Part shown: piece by piece, positions 1 to 5,557 of the stretch
How positions within the stretch are numbered: the first letter of the stretch is position 1
How the letters are laid out: each line of letters begins with the position of its first letter
DNA from: Prevotella sp.
Lineage (GTDB): Bacteria > Bacteroidota > Bacteroidia > Bacteroidales > Bacteroidaceae
Length of the DNA stretch: 18,869 bases
Assembly: GCA_016291915.1 (NCBI GenBank)
Contig: JAEEZP010000209.1
Span: 1-18,869 of the forward strand
Reading direction: 5' to 3'
Notes under the pieces: model-generated
Told to the model about the DNA's origin: nothing
The model's input: the letters and a program-made list of their open reading frames with translations, nothing else
Database searches by the model: none
Translations under genes and position numbers: made by a program

Positions 1-12
1 GAATATCACGAT

Positions 13-83
13 TGTCCTTTGGTGTAATGGTAGCACAACAGGTTTTGGTTCTGTTTGTAGTGGTTCGAATCCGCTAAGGACAA
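13..83 (+). tRNA. tRNA-Gln (anticodon TTG)
   Basis: The cloverleaf can be folded by eye. The acceptor stem is 13-19 with 76-82, with discriminator A83. The anticodon stem is 38-42 with 50-54 around a 7-nt loop (43-49), and its third to fifth bases, 45-47, read TTG, so it decodes CAA/CAG glutamine codons. The T arm is 59-63 with 71-75 around the loop TTCGAAT. No CCA is encoded directly after the discriminator. A terminator hairpin follows at 111, so this looks like a single-tRNA transcript or the last tRNA of one starting outside the window. Confidence 0.96.
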
Positions 84-110
84 CAGCAAGATCCTCGGAT
101 GTTGCATGAA

Positions 111-138
111 AAGAGTACTCTCACGAGTGCTCTTTTTT
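111..138 (+). terminator. Rho-independent terminator after tRNA-Gln, probably bidirectional
   Basis: A 10-bp stem (111-120 with 125-134, one G-T pair) has a TCAC loop and is followed by a T run to 138. Read on the minus strand the hairpin is followed by a shorter T run, so it could also end the convergent transcript of the gene at 226-747. Confidence 0.88.
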
Positions 139-141
139 GTT

Positions 142-222
142 AGTGTACAAGTGTACAAGTTGACGAGTAAACGAGTTGTACTTACAAACTCACCAACTTA
201 TAAACACACAATTTCACAAACT
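142..222. repeat. Inverted array of AGT-led octamers
   Basis: Left arm, plus strand: five 8-nt units starting with AGT at 142, 150, 158, 166 and 174 (AGTGTACA twice, then AGTTGACG, AGTAAACG, AGTTGTAC). Right arm: five 8-nt units at 183-222 whose reverse complements are AGTTTGTA, AGTTGGTG, TGTTTATA, AAATTGTG and AGTTTGTG, so the same type of unit runs the other way. The two arms are one base apart. The array ends 3 nt from the stop codon of the minus-strand gene, between convergent transcription units. A similar array of period 7 lies at 2737-2855. Function unknown. Confidence 0.75.
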
Positions 223-225
223 CAA

Positions 226-747
226 CTAATAATTCTCCAATATCTTCTGTGACCGTTTCAGCATCTTTTTGTCATGCCGCTTTTTACGGTCAATGAGATT
301 GGCAAAATCGAACGACATGACGCCGCCTGGTGGTGTATAAGCCTTGAAGATCTCTTTCAGATGAGCCTCTTCCAAGCCATGCATCCTATTGGCTTTCCCT
401 AATACTACCACCTCCGAGAGCATCATACCTGTGGGTATCAGACTGATGGTATCGGTACTCATCACTTCCTCACGTGACAGATGACGGGTAAGGTAGTTTG
501 GACATAACACGATGAGCGAATCGAATTCCTCTTTCTTTACTTCAAACCTTCCGGTCCATCCTACCTCTACCTGCTTCTCTCCCTTCACTTTGACAGAAGC
601 ATGCTGCAGCGGGCGGCGTGACTCGATGTCTGAGATGACGATGATATGCCTTCCCGCCTCGCGCGCCTTGACGGTGAGCGTATCGACATCCTGGGCATAG
701 AGCAAGCCGCCACAGATCATACTTATGAACAAAAAGAGTATCCGCAT
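226..747 (-). CDS. Small secreted protein with carboxypeptidase-regulatory-like domain
   Basis: 173 aa. Residues 1-19 form a signal peptide ending around LLYAQ, so the product is exported to the periplasm or outer membrane. Residues about 34-105 look like a CarboxypepD_reg-like beta-sandwich: a 'specific alterations become visible' pattern with SRRPLQHASVKVKG and later WTGRFEV. This is followed by LSEVVVLGK (110-118), the string that in TonB-dependent receptors and their relatives normally leads into the plug domain. Here no plug or barrel follows, only a basic tail rich in Lys and Arg (153-167). It may be a shortened relative of plug proteins or a separate small family. A strong promoter lies upstream (767-798). 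Specific function unknown. Confidence 0.8.
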   Translation of the reverse strand: MRILFLFISMICGGLLYAQDVDTLTVKAREAGRHIIVISDIESRRPLQHASVKVKGEKQVEVGWTGRFEVKKEEFDSLIVLCPNYLTRHLSREEVMSTDTISLIPTGMMLSEVVVLGKANRMHGLEEAHLKEIFKAYTPPGGVMSFDFANLIDRKKRHDKKMLKRSQKILENY

Positions 748-766
748 GGTTTTCTTTTATACATCG

Positions 767-798
767 CAAAAATATCTATCATAAAAGAGAATTGCAAA
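767..798 (-). promoter_or_regulatory. Bacteroidetes-type promoter for the 226-747 gene
   Basis: On the minus strand the -33 element TTTG (798-795) is separated by 20 nt from a -7 element TATTTTTG (774-767), matching TTTG-N19-21-TAnnTTTG. The start codon at 747 lies about 20 nt downstream, giving a very short leader. Confidence 0.7.
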
Positions 799-886
799 TA
801 ACTTTTTTACTCTTAACAATCTTTCTGTTTCATTATCGTAATAAATCTTTCAATTATTAAATTAGCTCAACTTCCTGTGGAGATAT

Positions 887-912
887 CCCATAAACGTCAA
901 CAGGTGTATGGG
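887..912. promoter_or_regulatory. Candidate operator upstream of kduI
   Basis: A 6-bp inverted repeat CCCATA (887-892) and TATGGG (907-912), spaced by 14 nt, sits about 84 bp upstream of the kduI -7 box in a 292-bp gene-free stretch (748-1039) that otherwise holds only the two divergent promoters. The regulator is unknown and chance is possible. Confidence 0.25.
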
Positions 913-995
913 TCTAAATGTCATAATGATGTTGTTATTTCGTCAATAGATACAATTAATTATGGAAAAAATGAATGAATGTGAGAATTAAATTG

Positions 996-1003
996 TATCT
1001 TTG
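996..1003 (+). promoter_or_regulatory. -7 element of the kduI-kduD promoter
   Basis: TATCTTTG matches the Bacteroidetes TAnnTTTG box. No good TTTG is seen 19-21 nt upstream, so the promoter may need an activator. Its position just before 1040 excludes translation from the TTG at 1001 and supports the ATG at 1040. Confidence 0.6.
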
Positions 1004-1039
1004 CCCAAAGAAAACAAACAATTAAAGATTAGTAAGATT

Positions 1040-1882
1040 ATGAAGACAAATTATGAAGTACGCTATGCGGCACATCCTGAGGACGCAAAATGTTATGACA
1101 CAAAAAGAATCCGTCGTGACTTCTTGATTGAGAAAGTTTTTGCAGCTGATGAAGTGAATATGGTTTACAGTATGTACGACCGTATGGTGGTAGGTGGCGC
1201 TATGCCTGTCAATGAGTGTTTGAAGCTTGAGGCTATCGATCCTCTGAAAGCTCCTTTCTTCACCACCCGTCGTGAGGTTGGTATCTTCAACGTAGGAGGA
1301 GCCGGCAAGGTAAAGGTAGGCGAGGAAGAGTTTGAGTTGGATTACAAAGAGGCACTGTATATCGGTTGTGGTGACCGTGATGTGATCTTCTGCAGTAAGG
1401 ATGCAGCAAAACCCGCCAAGTTCTATTTCAACTCCTGCACAGCCCATAAGGAATATCCTTGCAAGAAAGTGACGAAGGAGAATGCTGTTGTAGCTCACAT
1501 GGGTTCTCTCGAAATGAGCAACGAGCGTAATATCAACAAGATGATCGTCAACCAAGTACTGCCTACCTGCCAGTTGCAGATGGGTATGACCGAGTTGGCT
1601 ACCGGTAGTGTGTGGAACACGATGCCGGCACACGTTCACAGTCGTCGTATGGAGGCATACTTCTATTTCGAGGTTCCTGAGGATCAGGCTGTATGCCACT
1701 TTATGGGTGAGATCGACGAGACCCGTCATATCTGGATGAAGGGCGATCAGGCTGTGCTTTCTCCTGAGTGGAGTATCCACAGTGCTGCAGCTACACACAA
1801 CTATACCTTTATCTGGGGTATGGGCGGTGAGAATCTCGATTATGGCGATCAGGATTTCTCGAAGATTACCGATATCCGTTGA
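1040..1882 (+). CDS. kduI: 5-dehydro-4-deoxy-D-glucuronate isomerase
   Basis: 280 aa, the usual KduI length. The cytosolic, zinc-dependent enzyme isomerises 5-keto-4-deoxyuronate, made from the unsaturated uronates that polysaccharide lyases release from pectin or glycosaminoglycans, to 3-deoxy-D-glycero-2,5-hexodiulosonate. The C-terminal cupin carries His198, His200, Glu205 and His247, in the spacing of the E. coli zinc ligands His196, His198, Glu203 and His245. The reading frame is open further upstream to a TTG at 1001, but that codon overlaps the promoter box, and the family N-terminus MKTNYEVRYA begins at 1040. kduD follows 50 bp downstream with no terminator between, so the two are probably cotranscribed. 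No lyase, kdgK or kdgA gene is nearby. Confidence 0.95.
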   Translation: MKTNYEVRYAAHPEDAKCYDTKRIRRDFLIEKVFAADEVNMVYSMYDRMVVGGAMPVNECLKLEAIDPLKAPFFTTRREVGIFNVGGAGKVKVGEEEFELDYKEALYIGCGDRDVIFCSKDAAKPAKFYFNSCTAHKEYPCKKVTKENAVVAHMGSLEMSNERNINKMIVNQVLPTCQLQMGMTELATGSVWNTMPAHVHSRRMEAYFYFEVPEDQAVCHFMGEIDETRHIWMKGDQAVLSPEWSIHSAAATHNYTFIWGMGGENLDYGDQDFSKITDIR

Positions 1883-1932
1883 GTAATTTTATCTTTTCAA
1901 ACGTATATTATGTGATTTAATAAATAATAATT

Positions 1933-2733
1933 ATGGCAAATCCGTTTTCATTAGAGGGAAAGAATGCGTGGATAACAGGCGCATCCTATGGTATTGGTTT
2001 TAACATTGCAAAGGCTTTTGTAGGAGCAGGTATCAAGAACATCATTTTCAATGATATCAACGAGGCTGCGTTGGAGCGTGGCTTGGCTAACTATAAGGAA
2101 GCCGGTATTGAGAATGTAAAGGGTTATGTATGTGACGTTACTGATGAGAATGCCGTGAAGGCACTGGTGGAGAAGATCCATGCAGAGGTCGGTCAGATTG
2201 ATATTCTGGTTAACAATGCCGGTATCATCAAGCGTATCCCGATGCATGAGATGGAGCGTAAGCAGTTCCAGCAGGTGATCGATGTGGACCTGGTGGCTCC
2301 TTTCATTGTCTCTTCAGCTGTATTGCCTGAGATGATGGAGCGCCGTGAGGGTAAGATCATCAATATCTGTTCGATGATGTCAGAGTTGGGTCGTGAGACC
2401 GTTTCTGCTTATGCAGCAGCCAAGGGCGGTCTGAAGATGCTCACCCGTAATATCTGTTCGGAGTATGGTGAGTATAACGTCCAGTGTAACGGTATTGGTC
2501 CGGGTTATATCGCTACCCCACAGACAGCTCCTCTGCGTGAGCGTCAGCCGGATGGCAGCCGTCATCCTTTCGACAGTTTTATCTGTGCTAAGACTCCTGC
2601 CGGTCGTTGGTTACAGCCCGAAGAGCTCGGTGGTCCTGCCGTGTTCCTTGCTTCCCATGCTTCTGATGCCGTTAACGGTCATATCCTGTATGTGGATGGC
2701 GGTATCCTGGCATATATCGGCAAACAGCCATAA
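1933..2733 (+). CDS. kduD: SDR dehydrogenase of the KduD / gluconate 5-dehydrogenase type
   Basis: 266 aa short-chain dehydrogenase. Seen: TGASYGIG nucleotide-binding motif (15-22), Asp41 at the end of the second strand, which favours NAD(H), NNAG (94-97), Ser147, Tyr160 and Lys164 as the catalytic triad, and a C-terminus ending GGILAYIGKQP. The position of the fourth tetrad residue, usually Asn, holds Asp119. Next to kduI the expected reaction is reduction of 3-deoxy-D-glycero-2,5-hexodiulosonate to 2-dehydro-3-deoxy-D-gluconate in the cytosol. By sequence it also resembles gluconate 5-dehydrogenases of the Streptococcus suis type (from memory), so databases may name it either way; the neighbour decides for KduD. 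The start has an A-rich leader and no Shine-Dalgarno sequence. Confidence 0.9.
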   Translation: MANPFSLEGKNAWITGASYGIGFNIAKAFVGAGIKNIIFNDINEAALERGLANYKEAGIENVKGYVCDVTDENAVKALVEKIHAEVGQIDILVNNAGIIKRIPMHEMERKQFQQVIDVDLVAPFIVSSAVLPEMMERREGKIINICSMMSELGRETVSAYAAAKGGLKMLTRNICSEYGEYNVQCNGIGPGYIATPQTAPLRERQPDGSRHPFDSFICAKTPAGRWLQPEELGGPAVFLASHASDAVNGHILYVDGGILAYIGKQP

Positions 2734-2736
2734 GTT

Positions 2737-2855
2737 AGTTCACAGTTCATAGTTCATAGTGTAGAGTTATGATTACTCTTTAAGCAGCAATCGATTTGAC
2801 ATCCTATTCTTGAAACTAATCATAACTCTCAACTTTACACTTTACACTATATACT
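2737..2855. repeat. Inverted array of AGT-led heptamers
   Basis: Left arm: five 7-nt units at 2737-2771 (AGTTCAC, AGTTCAT, AGTTCAT, AGTGTAG, AGTTATG). Right arm: five units at 2821-2855 (CATAACT, CTCAACT, TTACACT, TTACACT, ATATACT), whose reverse complements all begin with AGT and follow the same order towards the centre. The innermost parts form a perfect 13-bp inverted repeat (2763-2775 with 2817-2829). The 49-nt middle (2772-2820) is not repetitive. The array sits between the convergent ends of kduD and the HU gene and abuts the terminator at 2861. Compare 142-222. Confidence 0.8.
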
Positions 2856-2887
2856 AAAAAAGCCCCGCTCGAAGGAGTGGGGCTTTT
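2856..2887 (-). terminator. Bidirectional terminator between kduD and the HU gene
   Basis: A 10-bp GC-rich stem (2861-2870 with 2875-2884, one G-T pair) encloses the loop GAAG. It is flanked by A 2856-2861, which is a T run on the minus strand, and by TTTT (2884-2887) on the plus strand, so it can end both the HU transcript and the kdu transcript. Confidence 0.9.
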
Positions 2888-2904
2888 GAATTTTGTTTAC
2901 AGAA

Positions 2905-3174
2905 TTACAGAGCTTTTTCCAATTCTGCACCTGCCTTGAATTTAGCAACCTTCTTTGCTGGAATGGCAATCTTCTCCTTTGAACGTGGGTTGATACCCTC
3001 GCGAGCCGGACGCTCGTTAACACTGAATGTACCGAAACCGATAAGAGCAACCTTATCACCAGCTGCCAAAGCCTCCTTAATAGCTGCTATAGTAGCGTCA
3101 AGGGCTTTCTTTGCATCAACCTTTGTCAGACCAGCACCTGCTGCAATCTTCTCAACTAACTCTGTTTTGTTCAT
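2905..3174 (-). CDS. HU-family DNA-binding protein
   Basis: 89 aa, the canonical length of HU/IHF-family proteins, which bind and bend DNA as dimers in the nucleoid. The N-terminal helices begin MNKTELVEKI. The signature GFGTF lies at 46-50, followed by the beta arm with RPAREG (55-60) and Asn62-Pro63, where the proline intercalates into DNA in characterised HU proteins. The basic C-terminal helix (74-80) is present. A well-formed promoter (3227-3257) and terminator (2856-2887) make it monocistronic. Bacteroidales genomes carry several HU paralogues, so no hup symbol is assigned. Confidence 0.95.
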   Translation of the reverse strand: MNKTELVEKIAAGAGLTKVDAKKALDATIAAIKEALAAGDKVALIGFGTFSVNERPAREGINPRSKEKIAIPAKKVAKFKAGAELEKAL

Positions 3175-3226
3175 AATCTTTTATTATTTAATGGTTTAAA
3201 TATATAATGTTTTAGAAATTTCTTCG

Positions 3227-3257
3227 CAAATATAACCTAATCATTTTATAAATCAAA
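3227..3257 (-). promoter_or_regulatory. Promoter of the HU gene
   Basis: On the minus strand TTTG (3257-3254), a 19-nt spacer and TATATTTG (3234-3227) match the Bacteroidetes consensus exactly. The leader to the ATG at 3174 is about 45 nt and AT-rich. Confidence 0.8.
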
Positions 3258-3312
3258 CAAAAAAGTAAAAAAAGTGAAGAATTTAATGAAAAATAACCGT
3301 AATAACCCCTAT

Positions 3313-3347
3313 TTTGTGCGGGATAAGGGATATTTTTCGTAATTTTG
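3313..3347 (+). promoter_or_regulatory. Probable promoter of the rhomboid-EEP operon
   Basis: TAATTTTG (3340-3347) fits TAnnTTTG. The nearest TTTG upstream (3313-3316) is 23 nt away, slightly longer than the usual 19-21. It diverges from the HU promoter. Confidence 0.5.
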
Positions 3348-3378
3348 CTGCCGAAATCATAAAGTTTAATAAAAAGAT

Positions 3379-4305
3379 ATGCGTACGATCCCCACTATAA
3401 CAAAGAATCTTCTGATCATCAACGCCTTGATGTTTCTGGCTTATCTCGTGTTCCAAAGAACAGGTCTGGACCTGAACAATGTGCTCGGACTCCATTTCTT
3501 CATGGCGCCTGATTTCCATCTGTATCAGTTGTTCACCTACATGTTCATGCATGCTAACTTCACTCATCTGTTCTTCAATATGTTCGCATTATGGATGTTC
3601 GGATGTGTCGTAGAGAACGTGTGGGGACCGAAGAAATTCCTTTTTTATTACATTTCCTGTGGTGTGGGTGCAGGTATCATTCAGGAGATAGCCCAGTTCG
3701 GTTCTTTCTATTATCTCGCCAGCACACAGATTGCCGGCTTCAGCTTTGTCGATCTGTGGACAGTAGCTGCTAATTCCGCAGAGTATCTGAATATGTGGAC
3801 CACCGTAGGTGCATCAGGTGCTATCTATGCCATCCTGTTGGCTTTCGGTATGATCTTCCCCAACGAGCGCATCTTTATCTTCCCGTTGCCCATTCCTATC
3901 AAGGCTAAGTGGTTTGTTATCTTCTATGTGGCTGTAGAACTGTTCTCCGCATTGTCAACGACGAACGATAGTGTGGCTCATTTCGCGCACTTAGGAGGTA
4001 TGCTCTTCGGTTTCCTGATGATCGTCTATTGGAAGAAACACCCCGGAGGAGGCAGATACGGACGATCGAAGGGACAACAATTCTTTGATAATCTGAAGAA
4101 TAACTGGGAACGTCGCTCGAACAAGCAGGATACCACCACACGTAATCCCTCTGCAGGTGATGAGCGACAGAAAGACTGGGATTACAACCGTCGTCAGCAA
4201 GAGCACCAGGAAGAGATTGACCGTATCCTGGATAAGATCCGAAAGTCAGGCTATGACAGTCTGACGAAGGAAGAGAAACAGAAACTCTTCGACAATAAGC
4301 AATAG
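3379..4305 (+). CDS. Rhomboid-family intramembrane serine protease
   Basis: 308 aa inner-membrane protein. The rhomboid core spans about residues 10-218. The HxxxN motif of the membrane loop is His63/Asn67 (HLFFN), the nucleophile motif GASG is at 144-147 with Ser146, and the catalytic His is His204 in HFAHLGG (201-207). Rhomboids cleave transmembrane segments of partner proteins within the bilayer; the substrate here is unknown. After the last helix comes a hydrophilic C-terminal tail (about 220-308), rich in Gly, Arg, Gln and Glu, ending in a charged helical stretch around RILDKIRKSGYDSLTKEEK (282-300). Such tails are familiar from Bacteroidetes rhomboids. The next gene starts 4 bp after the stop codon. 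Confidence 0.93.
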   Translation: MRTIPTITKNLLIINALMFLAYLVFQRTGLDLNNVLGLHFFMAPDFHLYQLFTYMFMHANFTHLFFNMFALWMFGCVVENVWGPKKFLFYYISCGVGAGIIQEIAQFGSFYYLASTQIAGFSFVDLWTVAANSAEYLNMWTTVGASGAIYAILLAFGMIFPNERIFIFPLPIPIKAKWFVIFYVAVELFSALSTTNDSVAHFAHLGGMLFGFLMIVYWKKHPGGGRYGRSKGQQFFDNLKNNWERRSNKQDTTTRNPSAGDERQKDWDYNRRQQEHQEEIDRILDKIRKSGYDSLTKEEKQKLFDNKQ

Positions 4306-4309
4306 ACGC

Positions 4310-5386
4310 ATGGCCGTAGGTAAAGTCCGGAAATTCTTTATTCATCTGATGGTCGGTGCAAATATCGCATCGATCATTGTGATGTTTCTAGTGGGGTACT
4401 CGGGAAAGCTCAACCCTGCCGATCATCCTATTTTCTCGTGTATGGGCTTGTTTTTCCCCATCCTCCTGCTAATCAATTTGTTGTTCCTGCTCTTCTGGGC
4501 GTTCGTACGTCTGCGCCTGGTCATCATCCCCATCTTGGGTTTTCTGGTATGTTACCAACCGTTAAGCACTTACCTGCCCCTGCATTTCTTTCAAGATCCT
4601 CCATCTGAGGCAACCCTGAAGGTATTGTCGTACAACGTGAAAGAGTTTGAGATTGGGAGGGATGACGGCCTGCCCGTGCATAAGGCCAGTCAGTATATTC
4701 TTGATAGTCAGGCTGATATTGTCTGTCTGCAAGAAGTAGTGCTCGGCAATCCCTATCTGATACCCGCCTTGGATGCGTACCCTTGGAAAACCGACATGCC
4801 CGGCGATCGTTCCGGTGGCTTGGTGGTGCTCAGCAAATACCCTATCCTGAAGAAAGAGCGCATTCCCTATCCTTCCCAAGGAAATCTCTCCATGGCTGTG
4901 ACGATAGATATTGACGGGGAAAAGATTTCCGTCATCAACAATCATTTTCAGACATCCGGACTCACCATTGAAGATAAGAAAGACTTCAGTGATATGGTGG
5001 GAGGGACTAATCGCCAGGAAATCCATCGTGAGTCGAAACACCTGCTGACCGTCTTGGGGAGATCAGCTGCCAAGAGAGCAGTTCAGGTGGATAAGGTGGC
5101 GGCCTATGTCCGTGAGCATCAAGGACAACCGCTATTGCTGTGCGGTGACTTCAATGAGACGCCGATATCCTACAGTCATGAGACGTTTGCCAAACTGCTC
5201 ACCGACTGTTTTGTCACCTCCGGCCATGGGGTGGGGTGGTCGTATAACAGCAACCGTATCCATGTGCGCATCGACAATATTTTCTGCTCACATCATTGGC
5301 AACCGTTGAAATGTGAAATAGATACAAAAATCCATGCCAGCGACCATTATCCCATCATTTGCCACCTGAAAAAACACGATAATTAG
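4310..5386 (+). CDS. Membrane-anchored endonuclease/exonuclease/phosphatase (EEP) protein
   Basis: 358 aa. Three hydrophobic helices near the N-terminus (about 11-29, 43-66, 68-84) anchor a soluble EEP-fold domain (about 102-355). Seen catalytic motifs: Asn109 in SYNV, Glu142 in LQEV, His212 in NNHF, Asp280 and Asn282 in GDFN, Asp322 in RIDNIF, and Asp345-His346 in SDHYP. This is the metal-dependent phosphodiesterase set shared by DNase I, exonuclease III, sphingomyelinases and inositol phosphatases; the substrate (nucleic acid, lipid or sugar phosphate) cannot be told from sequence. By the positive-inside rule the domain is more likely extracytoplasmic, which would favour a lipid or nucleotide substrate, but this is inference. 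It is translated 4 bp after the rhomboid gene, an obvious operon. Confidence 0.88.
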   Translation: MAVGKVRKFFIHLMVGANIASIIVMFLVGYSGKLNPADHPIFSCMGLFFPILLLINLLFLLFWAFVRLRLVIIPILGFLVCYQPLSTYLPLHFFQDPPSEATLKVLSYNVKEFEIGRDDGLPVHKASQYILDSQADIVCLQEVVLGNPYLIPALDAYPWKTDMPGDRSGGLVVLSKYPILKKERIPYPSQGNLSMAVTIDIDGEKISVINNHFQTSGLTIEDKKDFSDMVGGTNRQEIHRESKHLLTVLGRSAAKRAVQVDKVAAYVREHQGQPLLLCGDFNETPISYSHETFAKLLTDCFVTSGHGVGWSYNSNRIHVRIDNIFCSHHWQPLKCEIDTKIHASDHYPIICHLKKHDN

Positions 5387-5438
5387 AAAAAAATACATAA
5401 TAAATACGTTGAAATTTCTTCAAAAGTGAAAAAATATG

Positions 5439-5446
5439 TATCTTTG
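5439..5446 (+). promoter_or_regulatory. -7 element of the secDF promoter
   Basis: TATCTTTG fits TAnnTTTG; TTTC at 5415-5418, spaced by 20 nt, is a near match to the -33 box. The leader to the secDF ATG is about 105 nt. It contains a small AGCC/GGCT hairpin (5467-5480) and a 12-codon ORF (5512-5550). Confidence 0.6.
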
Positions 5447-5557
5447 CAGTCGTTTTTGCCTAATAAGCCGAAAATAGGCTCTTTTCTGTGATTCTCAACG
5501 GGGTATAGGCGATGACAATAGGAATAAAAATCAGTAATTATATAACATAACAAAAAA

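Noticed and set aside
142..222. CRISPR array
   Set aside because: Units are 8 nt, contiguous and degenerate, with no spacers; the same holds for 2737-2855.
1001..1039. Upstream TTG start giving 13 extra residues to KduI
   Set aside because: The codon overlaps the -7 promoter box, and the family N-terminus begins at the ATG at 1040.
1022..1798. Long minus-strand open frame opposite kduI
   Set aside because: It is a shadow of kduI: no recognisable protein features, while the plus strand has the full zinc-binding cupin.
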